From JBBSUX01 sp038234045 (GTDB lineage Bacteria; Pseudomonadota; Gammaproteobacteria; Burkholderiales; Burkholderiaceae_C): a stretch of 8,009 nt of DNA. Position 1 is the first letter of the stretch, and each line of letters opens with the position of its first letter. Below, one piece after another: positions 1 to 6,011 of the stretch. Made by a program: the position numbers and the translations under genes. The stretch covers positions 1 to 8,009 of the forward strand of contig JBBSUX010000165.1 in NCBI GenBank assembly GCA_038234045.1, in the 5' to 3' direction. Under the pieces are notes generated by a model, which saw only the letters and a list, made by a program, of their open reading frames with translations, was not told the origin of the DNA and did not search any database.

Positions 1-277
1 AAGGTATGGATTTACCGCATTCCGGCGAACTTGCCGAATTGAAATGCGTGGCGTGAAGATCGAGAAGTGTGCGCCGTGCGAGTGTTCCCGGGATTGCCAC
101 GGCCGGCTTCGGCGTTTATTCTCACGGCTGTTTTTTTGCGGGCTCGTCCTGAGCCGCGCCTCCTCATTCGGGCTGCTGCGTTTCGCGTCAGCTCCGTAAC
201 GAGTTGGCGATCTTCTCAAGTCATCTTCAGTTTTTTTGTCCAGTTCGATTCCAACTCCAATACCGAAGGGTCCATTC
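1..277. other. Leader region with no supported gene
   Basis: No convincing gene is seen here. Reading in from the left edge, plus-strand frames close at TGA 40-42 and TGA 54-56, so the first 50 or so bases could be the tail of an upstream gene, but too little is present to name it. Two runs of seven T occur at 131-137 and 231-237. A short GCCG/CGGC hairpin (about 103-113) followed by GTTTATT could be a weak terminator. The promoter of the lipoprotein gene should lie here, but no good -35/-10 pair stands out. Confidence 0.4.
265..270 (+). promoter_or_regulatory. Ribosome binding site of the lipoprotein gene
   Basis: The purine run GAAGGG lies 7 nt before ATG 278. It decides the start: an in-frame upstream codon at 236 would put a polar stretch ahead of the signal peptide, whereas ATG 278 begins directly with a lipoprotein signal. 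Confidence 0.6.
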
Positions 278-1333
278 ATGCGTTTTTTCACCCCGTCGCC
301 TGTTTTTGCAGCCATCGCCGCTGCTGCCGCGCTTACGCTTGCCGGCTGCGCCACGACCGATATGCAAATGGGCAGCGCTGGCGCGAAGACGATGGCGACC
401 GGTAGCGCTGCCGGCAGTGCTACCGACAATGCCAGCACCCAACTTGAGCATTGCCAGTCGCCTTTGGGAACGGTGTCATTGGTGGAGAACCAGTCGGCCG
501 GGTGGTACACGATCCTGCGCAATGAATACCGCCTTCCGCCCACCGCCAATCTGCTGCGACTTCTGGTGCAGCAATCCAATTGCTTCATCGTGGTTGAGCG
601 CAGCGCTGCCGGCATGAACGCCATGCAGCGCGAACGCGCGCTCATGCAGGGCGGTGAAATGCGCCGGGGCAGCAACTTGGGTGGCGGTCAGATGGTGGCA
701 TCGGATTACGCACTGTCGCCGGAGGTGATCTTCAAGAACAACAACGCAGGTGGCGTCGGCGGCGCGCTGGGCGGCCTGTTCGGCGGCGGTGCCGGGCAGG
801 TGATCGGGGGCCTGGCCGGCTCGATGAACACCAAGGAAGCCAGCACCATGCTGACCCTGGTGGACAACCGTTCGGGCGTACAGGTCTCGGCTTCCGAAGG
901 CAGTGCCTCCAAGACCGATTTCGGCGCCATCGGCGGTTTGCTAGGCGGCAGTGGTGGGGCGGGCGCTAGCGGCTACACCAACACGGCAGAGGGCAAAGTC
1001 ATCGCCGCTGCCTTCATGGACGCCTTCAACCAGATGGTCAAGTCGCTGCGCAACTACAAGGCGCAATCCGTCAGTGGCCAGGGTCTTGGCGGCGGCGGAC
1101 GACTGGGTGTGGATGGAGCAGCGGCACCGAGCCAGACGTCAGCTCCGCAAGCCGTTCATATGTCCACGCGGGAGGCTCAGGCCAAACTGAACAGCTTGGG
1201 TTACAACAACGGCAAGCCGGACGGCGCCTTCGGCCCAAAGACCGCTGCCGCCGTACGCGAGTTCCAGCGTGATCGCAACCTGCGCATCACAGGTCGTCTG
1301 GATGAGGAAACCTTGAGCGAACTCGGCAAATAA
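278..1333 (+). CDS. CsgG-like lipoprotein with C-terminal peptidoglycan-binding domain
   Basis: A 351-residue predicted lipoprotein. Residues 1-23 form a hydrophobic signal ending in the lipobox LAGC, with Cys24 as the expected lipidation site. Residues about 56-260 resemble the CsgG/HfaB secretion-lipoprotein family: a GTVSLVEN strand, then LLVQQSNCFIVVERS, an MNAMQRERALMQ helix, an ASDYALSPEVIF strand, and a late helix AAFMDAFNQMVKSLRNY. Two glycine-rich stretches (about 158-180 and 216-232) sit where that fold would have loops or membrane-facing hairpins. After a low-complexity linker (about 264-293), residues 296-350 form a PG_binding_1 type domain with AQAKLNSLGYNNGKPDGAFG and AAVREFQRDRNL. 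The likely role is an envelope protein anchored in a membrane and contacting peptidoglycan. Its substrate is unknown, and no curli or holdfast genes are adjacent. The PG-binding call is firm; the CsgG call rests on recalled family patterns. Confidence 0.85.
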   Translation: MRFFTPSPVFAAIAAAAALTLAGCATTDMQMGSAGAKTMATGSAAGSATDNASTQLEHCQSPLGTVSLVENQSAGWYTILRNEYRLPPTANLLRLLVQQSNCFIVVERSAAGMNAMQRERALMQGGEMRRGSNLGGGQMVASDYALSPEVIFKNNNAGGVGGALGGLFGGGAGQVIGGLAGSMNTKEASTMLTLVDNRSGVQVSASEGSASKTDFGAIGGLLGGSGGAGASGYTNTAEGKVIAAAFMDAFNQMVKSLRNYKAQSVSGQGLGGGGRLGVDGAAAPSQTSAPQAVHMSTREAQAKLNSLGYNNGKPDGAFGPKTAAAVREFQRDRNLRITGRLDEETLSELGK

Positions 1334-1357
1334 GCCAGCCGTCCCGATCGGTCAAAA

Positions 1358-1383
1358 CAAAAGCGCGCCTAGGCCCGTTTTTG
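1358..1383. terminator. Bidirectional Rho-independent terminator
   Basis: A nearly perfect inverted repeat lies between two converging genes. The arms CAAAAGCGCGCC and GGCCCGTTTTTG pair around a TA centre with one C-C mismatch and one G-T wobble. The stem core is GC-rich, with an A run on the left and a T run on the right, so either transcript would end in a hairpin followed by U residues. It starts 24 nt after the lipoprotein stop and ends 21 nt from the stop of the FAD enzyme. Confidence 0.75.
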
Positions 1384-1404
1384 CTCTTCTGGCCCGGTTA
1401 GCCG

Positions 1405-2841
1405 CTACAGAGCGAAGATCTTTCCCGGATTCATGATGTTCTGCGGGTCCAGCGCGCGCTTGATACTGCGCATCACGTTGACAGCTCCGACGCCGGTTTC
1501 GTCCAGCAGAAACCCCATCTTGTGCAGGCCGATCCCGTGCTCTCCGGTACAGGTGCCTTCCAGGCGCAGCGCGCGCTCGACCAGCGCGTGGTTGAGCGCC
1601 TCAGCCTTTGCGCGCTCCTGCGCATCGTTGGGATCGATCAGGTAGCCGAAGTGGAAGTTGCCATCACCCACATGGCCGACCAGAAAGTACGGGATACCGC
1701 TGGCGTCCGCCTCGGCGATCGAATCGAGCAGGCAGTCGGCCAGCTTCGAGATCGGTACGCAAGTGTCGGTGGCAATGGCGCGGCAGCCGGGGCGTGACTG
1801 GATCGCCGCAAAGTAAGCGTTGTGCCGGGCTGACCACAGGCGGGTGCGCGCCTCGGGCGTGGTCGCCCATTCAAAAGCGCCGGCATCGGCACCGAACTCG
1901 TTCGCGATCTCCTGCACCGTTTCGGCTTGCTCCTTGACGCTTGATGGCGAGCCGTGGAACTCCATCAGCAGCATTGGAGACTCGGGCAGCGTTGTTTTTG
2001 AATGCGCGTTGACCATACGGACAGTGTTGGCGTCGATCAGCTCGACGCGCGCGATCGGCACGCCCGTCTGGATCGTTTGAATGGTGGTGCGCACGGCTGC
2101 CTCGATGCTCGGGAAAGAGCACACGGCTGCGGAAATGGCCTCAGGTAGCGGGTAGAGCCGCAGCGTGATCTCGGTGATGATGCCGAGCGTGCCTTCGCTG
2201 CCGACGAAGAGCCGGGTCAGGTCGTAGCCCGCCGATGACTTGCGGGCGCGGGTGCCGGTACGAATCACTTCGCCCGAAGCCGTCACTACCTGCAGTGCCA
2301 GCACGTTCTCGCGCATCGTGCCGTAACGCACGGCGTTGGTGCCACTTGCGCGGGTTGCGGCCATGCCGCCGATGGAGGCGTCGGCGCCTGGGTCTATCGG
2401 AAAGAACAGCCCGGTATCCTTGATCTGCTCGTTGAGTTGCTTGCGGGTAATGCCGGGTTCGACCGTGATCGTCAGGTCGTCGGCGTCGAGTCGGACGATG
2501 CGGTTCATGCGCGATACATCCATGCTGATGCCACCATGAATAGCCAGCAAATGCCCTTCCAGCGATGAACCGGTGCCGAAAGCGATCACGGGTACGCTGT
2601 GCGCGTTAGCCAACGAAAGTGCCGCGGCTACGTCGTCGGTCGATTCAGCAAAAACTACGGCGGCTGGGGGCGGCACATCGACATAGCTCGATTCATCCCT
2701 GCCGTGTTGCTCGCGTACCGCCATCGTCGTGGAGCAACGGGTGCCAAAGCGTGCAGCCAGGGCTTCGAGCATCTCGGGCGGTACAAGCCGCTGGGCAGCC
2801 GTCAAGCGGGCCAGTTGTTCGTTGGTGGTGGGAGCATTCAT
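1405..2841 (-). CDS. FAD-linked oxidase, D-lactate dehydrogenase (cytochrome) / GlcD type
   Basis: A 478-residue flavoprotein of normal length for the D-lactate dehydrogenase/glycolate oxidase GlcD family, which oxidises 2-hydroxy acids and passes electrons to cytochrome c or quinone. Residues about 55-232 are the FAD-binding (PCMH) domain, with the pyrophosphate-binding loop FGTGSSLEGH (88-97), PGADASIGGMAATRASGTNA (151-170) and LFVGSEGTLGIITEI (211-225). Residues about 235-475 are the FAD-oxidase C domain, with the metal and substrate histidines in VGHVGDGNFH (388-397), then GEHGIG (433-438) and the terminal NPGKIF. The sequence reads closest to the LDHD/Dld1 branch, but substrate (D-lactate, glycolate or another 2-hydroxy acid) cannot be fixed from sequence. 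No glcE/glcF partners or lactate permease are adjacent, which favours a single-subunit dehydrogenase. ATG 2839-2841 is preceded by GGAG at 10 nt. No key motif is missing. Confidence 0.92.
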   Translation of the reverse strand: MNAPTTNEQLARLTAAQRLVPPEMLEALAARFGTRCSTTMAVREQHGRDESSYVDVPPPAAVVFAESTDDVAAALSLANAHSVPVIAFGTGSSLEGHLLAIHGGISMDVSRMNRIVRLDADDLTITVEPGITRKQLNEQIKDTGLFFPIDPGADASIGGMAATRASGTNAVRYGTMRENVLALQVVTASGEVIRTGTRARKSSAGYDLTRLFVGSEGTLGIITEITLRLYPLPEAISAAVCSFPSIEAAVRTTIQTIQTGVPIARVELIDANTVRMVNAHSKTTLPESPMLLMEFHGSPSSVKEQAETVQEIANEFGADAGAFEWATTPEARTRLWSARHNAYFAAIQSRPGCRAIATDTCVPISKLADCLLDSIAEADASGIPYFLVGHVGDGNFHFGYLIDPNDAQERAKAEALNHALVERALRLEGTCTGEHGIGLHKMGFLLDETGVGAVNVMRSIKRALDPQNIMNPGKIFAL

Positions 2842-3033
2842 CGGTCGGGATCTCCAGAGAGATTCGCGGCTATGGGCGCATTTGACACGCGTGCGCGAAA
2901 AATCCAGTGTAGCCCGATGATCGTATGCATCTCCGGGTGGGGGCTGGGATCAGCCAGGATTGCCAGGCACAACCGGCTTTTAACGCTCAACTGGCAGCGC
3001 ACTTGTCGCGCGGGCCGCTGGATACCGAAGGCG

Positions 3034-3333
3034 CTACTCGTCCTGATCTTCGGATGTCTCAGGTTTCATTTTGCCCGGACCGATGCTGAAGGGCGAGCTG
3101 TCGGAAGACGAACTTGACGAGGAAGACGCGGGGGTGGAGGTGCTGCCCCGCTCGCCCGAACCCGGCCGTGAACTTGAACTTGATGTCGAGGCTTCGGGCG
3201 TGGGCCGATCGGCGACGTTGGCGCCGGCAAATGCACCAGCGGCTCCCAAAGTCAGACTGGCAAAAAGCAGGACACTGCGGGTGTCGAAGGTGCTGCGGCG
3301 GCGGCTGTGGCGAAGATGAAGGCGGCGAATCAT
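3034..3333 (-). CDS. Small serine-rich exported protein of unknown function
   Basis: Family not recognised. The 99-residue product starts with a strongly basic segment (MIRRLHLRHSRRR), then a hydrophobic core SVLLFASLTLGAAGAFAGA (about 19-37) that reads as a Sec-type signal peptide with possible cleavage after AFA, or as a single membrane anchor. The rest is low-complexity and probably disordered: a five-serine run, a Gly/Arg stretch, an eight-serine run, and an acidic tail ending EDQDE. The start at ATG 3331-3333 is chosen because GAAAGG lies 9 nt upstream and because it places the basic segment first. Codons in this frame are mostly G/C-ending, supporting a real gene over its antisense frame. 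It stands alone, about 190 bp from the FAD enzyme downstream and 230 bp from the phasin-like gene upstream. Confidence 0.65.
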   Translation of the reverse strand: MIRRLHLRHSRRRSTFDTRSVLLFASLTLGAAGAFAGANVADRPTPEASTSSSSSRPGSGERGSTSTPASSSSSSSSDSSPFSIGPGKMKPETSEDQDE

Positions 3334-3565
3334 GGGAAGTGACCTTTCTTTCTGGAAGGAAGAAGAGGCCATTGCATAGAAGCGGCACAACTCTAGCCAG
3401 CGGTTTTGCCGTACGTTGCGCGCCTCACAACTCTTTTGCGCTGGATACATTCATACGCGGAACTTTCGTCTAAGCTTTGCTTGGAAGTCACGGCAAGTAA
3501 CCCTCCCAAGTAATTGTCATCACATGAATTCTCCCTCTTTACGCAGGAGGAGACGCCGTCTTCAC
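3334..3565. other. Intergenic leader between phasin-like and serine-rich genes
   Basis: This 232-base stretch should carry the 3' end of the phasin-like transcript and the promoter of the serine-rich gene, both on the minus strand. I see no strong terminator hairpin with a T tract and no good -35/-10 pair. An AGGAGG at 3546-3551 on the plus strand has no start codon at a usable distance. No supported ORF is present. Confidence 0.4.
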
Positions 3566-3982
3566 TCAGCGCAGCGGTGTGCCAGCCAGACGCCGGGCAT
3601 TGGCTGTTGCCGTGCGATGAACGGGTGCCAGCCCGGCTGTTGCCATACCGAGCGCCGCGCCCTGCATTTGCCGCATGGAAGAAGCGAGCGTGGGCGCAGA
3701 GCCCAGCCAGGGCGAAAACATCGAGCGCGCCATCGCCCAGCCCATTTCCTGTTGCATCTTGAATGCATATAGCGCCATCGCGGTGAAGGATTGACTGAAG
3801 GCCGTCATTTTTTCTGCGCTCATGCGCTTGAACTCAGCCTGATCACGTTCATTGGGAGCGCTTCCGCCCAAGGCCATGCGGGTGAGTCGGTGCGCCATCA
3901 CCTGCGGTACGGCGTATGCGAGCTGCGATGCCTGTACGGCGAGCTGGGTGCCGGAACGGCTGTTGCGAAGATTGCTTGGCAT
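3566..3982 (-). CDS. Phasin-like polyhydroxyalkanoate granule-associated protein
   Basis: A 138-residue, helix-rich, amphipathic protein. It matches what I recall of the small granule-associated phasin family of Burkholderiales, including the C-terminal signature GLAPVHRTATANARRL (about 117-132). The middle (about 53-105) is rich in Met, Ala, Phe and Gln, as expected for helices that coat the surface of PHA granules. Phasins stabilise granules and tune their size in the cytoplasm. There is no signal peptide. I start at ATG 3980-3982; an upstream in-frame ATG at 4037-4039 would add 19 residues (MEPIASPSNN...) that look like untranslated leader, although an AGGGG lies 10 nt before it. No PHA synthase or depolymerase gene is in the window, so the assignment rests on sequence character alone. 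Confidence 0.72.
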   Translation of the reverse strand: MPSNLRNSRSGTQLAVQASQLAYAVPQVMAHRLTRMALGGSAPNERDQAEFKRMSAEKMTAFSQSFTAMALYAFKMQQEMGWAMARSMFSPWLGSAPTLASSMRQMQGAALGMATAGLAPVHRTATANARRLAGTPLR

Positions 3983-4091
3983 GTGTGGTTTTCTTTCGTG
4001 AACGTTGTCGTTGTTGCTGGGGGAGGCAATTGGTTCCATGCTATCGGGACCCCTGCTGACGCGTGTGGGACTGGGCGATACGTCGGCGTGG

Positions 4092-4113
4092 GGTCCGGAT
4101 CGGAAGACGGACC
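4092..4113. repeat. Inverted repeat in the gap between thioesterase and phasin-like genes
   Basis: The arms GGTCCG (4092-4097) and CGGACC (4108-4113) form a 6-bp GC-rich stem with a 10-nt loop. It lies 34 nt after the thioesterase stop on the minus strand. There is no following T tract, so it is not a standard terminator. It could be a 3'-end stabilising structure or chance. Confidence 0.3.
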
Positions 4114-4147
4114 GAGATCGTGTCGCTTGGCAGTGCCTGCCGGGTTT

Positions 4148-4573
4148 TCAACGTGACCCGAGGATCGCCATCGTGATGCGCGAAACACACGTCAGCTTAC
4201 CGGCGTCATCGGTCATCTCGACCTGCCACACCTGCGTGCTGCGGCCAATATGCACCGGCCGCGCGGTTCCCGTGACCCAGCCGCTGCTTGCGCTTCGGAT
4301 GTGGTTGGCGTTGATGTCGAGGCCCACCGCGTGATAACCCTCCGGGCAGCTATAGGCAGCACCGATGCTGCCGAGTGTTTCGGCCAGCACCACGGAGACC
4401 CCGCCGTGCAGGATGCCGGCCGGTTGCTTGGTACGGTGATCCACCGGCACGCGAGCGCGGACGAAATCGTCGCCCACCTCCAGAAACTCCATGCCCAGCA
4501 CCTGGGGTGCAGTGCCTTCGTGAATGGCAGCAAGGGAATCCACGGTGATCGGCTTTTTCCAGATGGCGGGCAT
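4148..4573 (-). CDS. Hotdog-fold acyl-CoA thioesterase, YdiI/MenI type
   Basis: A 141-residue PaaI/YdiI-family thioesterase of standard length. It aligns well by recall with E. coli YdiI from end to end: an IWKKPIT start, VDHRTKQPAGILHGGVSVVLAE across the hotdog helix, then GLDINANHIRSA and QVWQVEM. The expected active-site residues are present: HGG at 56-58 and the catalytic Glu65 in VVLAETLGS. Such enzymes are homotetramers that hydrolyse aromatic and other acyl-CoAs. In E. coli YdiI acts on 1,4-dihydroxy-2-naphthoyl-CoA in menaquinone synthesis. Burkholderiales normally use ubiquinone, so here a broader acyl-CoA or aroyl-CoA proofreading role is more likely (inference). ATG 4571-4573 fits the family N-terminus; AGGA lies 10 nt upstream. 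It is divergent from the Grx-MauE gene. Confidence 0.9.
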   Translation of the reverse strand: MPAIWKKPITVDSLAAIHEGTAPQVLGMEFLEVGDDFVRARVPVDHRTKQPAGILHGGVSVVLAETLGSIGAAYSCPEGYHAVGLDINANHIRSASSGWVTGTARPVHIGRSTQVWQVEMTDDAGKLTCVSRITMAILGSR

Positions 4574-4702
4574 GACGCGTCGGTCCTGTTGGGTTGATGA
4601 AGGGAGCGCTCCTTATTGTGCGGCGAGCCGGGAAGGGCGGTGCTGGCCCCAACGTTCGCGCCTTGTTGCATAGGGATTTCCGGCTGCTGCCAACATAGCG
4701 GC
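4574..4702. promoter_or_regulatory. Divergent promoter region with a 10-bp palindrome
   Basis: This 129-bp gap separates the divergent thioesterase and Grx-MauE genes and should hold both promoters. The clearest element is the perfect palindrome GGAGCGCTCC (4603-4612), flanked by AG and TT. It could be a regulator site, or part of the thioesterase leader. No consensus -35/-10 pair is convincing for either gene, and no Shine-Dalgarno sequence lies directly before ATG 4703. Confidence 0.35.
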
Positions 4703-5548
4703 ATGAACGCCACTACCAATTCCCGGTCCGACGCCAGGGCGAGCGCCTCTCCAACCAGTGCTTCCTCCGCCTCGGCTGATCACCGCACCGCCAAGCTCTA
4801 CCGCATGGTGATGCCCAAGCACATCTGCCCGTTCGGACTCAAATCGCGCGACCTGCTTCAGCGCAACAACTACGTCGTGGAAGACCACTGGCTCACCACG
4901 CGGGAGGAAACGGACGCGTACCTGACGAAGAACCATGTCGAGACGACCCCGCAAACCTTTATCGAAGGCCAGCGCATCGGCGGCTATGACGATCTGCGCC
5001 GCTACTTCGACATGAAGGTCAAAGACCCCAACGCCACCAGCTACCGGCCGGTCCTCACCGTTTTTGCGGTCGCGGCCTGGATGGCGCTGGCGGTGCTCGT
5101 GGCCTTTGCCATGCGGGGCGCACAGATCGTGCCGGCCGGAGGCGGTGTGGGCATCCTGCAATTAGTGCAATGGTTCATCGCCTTCGCCATGTGCCTGCTG
5201 GCGATGCTGAAACTGCAGGACGTGGAGCAGTTCTCCACCATGTTCCTTGGCTACGATCTGCTGGCGCGCAAGGTGGTGCGCTATGGGTACGTCTATCCAT
5301 ACGCCGAACTGGTTGCGGGCCTTTGCATGATCGCCGGCGGCGCTTTTTTGTGGATCGGTGTGCCAGTGGCGGCTTTTATCGGCTGCATCGGTGCGTTCTC
5401 GGTATTCAAGGCCGTCTACATTGACAAGCGCGAGCTGAAATGCGCTTGCGTGGGCGGTGGCAGCAACGTGCCGCTCGGGTTTGTCTCGCTCACCGAGAAC
5501 GTAATGATGGTGCTGATGGCGGTGTGGATGACAGCGCAGGCGCTGTGA
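4703..5548 (+). CDS. Glutaredoxin-MauE/DoxX fusion, redox-associated membrane protein
   Basis: A 281-residue two-domain protein. Residues 1-30 are Ser/Ala-rich and probably disordered. Residues about 31-103 form a glutaredoxin domain: strand KLYRMVMPKH, active site CPFG at 42-45, the cis-proline segment TTPQTFIEG (81-89), and IGGYDDLRRYF (92-102). The single active-site cysteine (Cys42) makes it a monothiol-type site. Residues about 113-281 form a MauE/DoxX-like membrane domain with about four or five hydrophobic helices (115-138, 150-170, 200-236, 262-280) and the conserved ELKCACVGGGSNVPLGFVSL loop holding Cys247 and Cys249. MauE proteins support disulphide and redox maturation of periplasmic proteins; here the fused thiol domain may exchange electrons with the membrane cysteines (inference). 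No methylamine genes are nearby. ATG 4703 lacks a clear RBS; ATG 4805, ahead of the CPFG motif, is a less likely alternative. Confidence 0.85.
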   Translation: MNATTNSRSDARASASPTSASSASADHRTAKLYRMVMPKHICPFGLKSRDLLQRNNYVVEDHWLTTREETDAYLTKNHVETTPQTFIEGQRIGGYDDLRRYFDMKVKDPNATSYRPVLTVFAVAAWMALAVLVAFAMRGAQIVPAGGGVGILQLVQWFIAFAMCLLAMLKLQDVEQFSTMFLGYDLLARKVVRYGYVYPYAELVAGLCMIAGGAFLWIGVPVAAFIGCIGAFSVFKAVYIDKRELKCACVGGGSNVPLGFVSLTENVMMVLMAVWMTAQAL

Positions 5549-5585
5549 GCAGGGCGCAGAGACGCCGACCGCGCAGGGTGGAAAT

Positions 5586-5619
5586 AACTTGCCAAAAGCG
5601 CCGATTGAATGCGCAAGTT
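5586..5619 (+). terminator. Possible weak terminator after the Grx-MauE gene
   Basis: The arms AACTTGC (5586-5592) and GCAAGTT (5613-5619) form a 7-bp stem with a 20-nt loop. The T run covering the end of the right arm is only four long. It starts 37 nt after the Grx-MauE stop and precedes the hipB promoter region, the expected place for a terminator, but the long loop and short T run make it weak. Confidence 0.3.
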
Positions 5620-5630
5620 TTCGCAGTGAG

Positions 5631-5644
5631 TTACCGATCGGCAA
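5631..5644. promoter_or_regulatory. Operator 1 of the hipB locus (imperfect palindrome)
   Basis: TTACCGATCGGCAA differs from the perfect palindrome of operator 2 at one base in the right arm. It ends 6 bp before the candidate -35 box TTGACG. Its centre is 49 bp from that of operator 2. It is probably a HipB dimer site (inference). Confidence 0.7.
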
Positions 5645-5650
5645 TATCAC

Positions 5651-5700
5651 TTGACGGAGTCGACCGTAGAAGCTGAAGATTACCGATCGGTAACTAAAAT
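5651..5700 (+). promoter_or_regulatory. Candidate hipB promoter
   Basis: TTGACG (5651-5656) is a near-consensus -35 box. With an 18-bp spacer the -10 would be GAAGAT (5675-5680), a 3 of 6 match, and the transcript would start inside operator 2. A better -10-like hexamer, TAAAAT (5695-5700), has no good -35 at the usual distance, but would start transcription at about the hipB ATG. Either way operators 1 and 2 flank or cover the promoter, as expected for autorepression. Confidence 0.45.
5680..5693. promoter_or_regulatory. Operator 2 of the hipB locus (perfect palindrome)
   Basis: TTACCGATCGGTAA is a perfect 14-bp palindrome, located 15 bp before the hipB ATG between the two candidate -10 positions. 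A protein bound here would block initiation from the candidate promoter. Confidence 0.75.
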
Positions 5701-5708
5701 CTGACGAC

Positions 5709-6011
5709 ATGCCATTAGATTCAAAGAAATTACCGGTCGGTAATTTCACCTCCGAGCCCTCTTTACCTTTTTCTGCTTCTGCTTCTCCTCCCATCCGCTC
5801 CGCAGCAGAACTGGGCGAACTGGTGCGCAAACGGCGCAGGCAGCAATCCCTGACGCAGCAGGATCTGGCGGGCCTCGGCAACACCGGCAACCGCTTCATC
5901 GTCGATCTGGAAAACGGCAAGCCTACGGTGCAACTACAGAAGGTGCTCGATCTGCTCAATCTGCTGGGGCTGGAAATGGTGGTGCAACCGAGAACAGGGC
6001 GCGGTCTTTGA
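5709..6011 (+). CDS. hipB: HipB-type antitoxin, XRE-family DNA-binding protein
   Basis: A 100-residue protein with an XRE/Cro-type helix-turn-helix: ELGELVRKRRRQQSLTQQDL (about 34-53), then the recognition region GNTGNRFIVDLENGKPTVQL and the closing helix KVLDLLNLLGLEM. The wording LENGKPTVQLQKVL is typical of HipB antitoxins, which dimerise, bind palindromic operators and neutralise HipA kinase. The first 32 residues are a Ser/Pro-rich extension not usual in HipB, and operator 3 lies within its codons. ATG 5709 has no Shine-Dalgarno, but no other ATG, GTG or TTG precedes the HTH in frame. The stop TGA overlaps the TTG start of the hipA remnant by 4 bp, the usual translational coupling of this pair. 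The gene appears intact while its partner is dead. Confidence 0.85.
   Translation: MPLDSKKLPVGNFTSEPSLPFSASASPPIRSAAELGELVRKRRRQQSLTQQDLAGLGNTGNRFIVDLENGKPTVQLQKVLDLLNLLGLEMVVQPRTGRGL
5730..5743. promoter_or_regulatory. Operator 3, inside the hipB coding region
   Basis: TTACCGGTCGGTAA matches the operator consensus except at one central base. The palindromic arms extend to AAATTACCG and CGGTAATTT (5728-5747 overall, with GT at the centre), making it the longest of the three. It covers codons 8-12 of hipB. Its centre is 50 bp from that of operator 2. Confidence 0.72.

Noticed and set aside
131..237. Two runs of seven T exactly 100 bp apart
   Set aside because: The flanking sequences do not match and neither run follows a strong hairpin; the spacing is probably chance.
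1343..1353. CCCGATCGGTC resembling the hipB operator core
   Set aside because: Only the ACCGATCGG core (read on the minus strand) is shared, the outer TTA/TAA bases are missing, and it lies after a gene rather than at a promoter.
2882..2910. TTGACA box on the plus strand with CAGTGT 17 bp later
   Set aside because: The -10 match is poor and no plus-strand gene follows until 4703.
3071..3319. Plus-strand acidic frame opposite the serine-rich gene
   Set aside because: The minus strand has a better RBS, a signal peptide and G/C-ending codons; the acidic and leucine-rich content is what the antisense of serine and arginine codons produces.
3546..3551. Perfect Shine-Dalgarno AGGAGG on the plus strand
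   Set aside because: No ATG, GTG or TTG with a plausible frame follows at 5-12 nt, and the stretch abuts the antisense 3' end of the phasin-like gene.
5162..5959. Minus-strand open frame of 265 codons across the Grx-MauE end, operators and hipB
   Set aside because: It runs antisense through two recognisable genes, has a His/Arg-rich composition and no domain.
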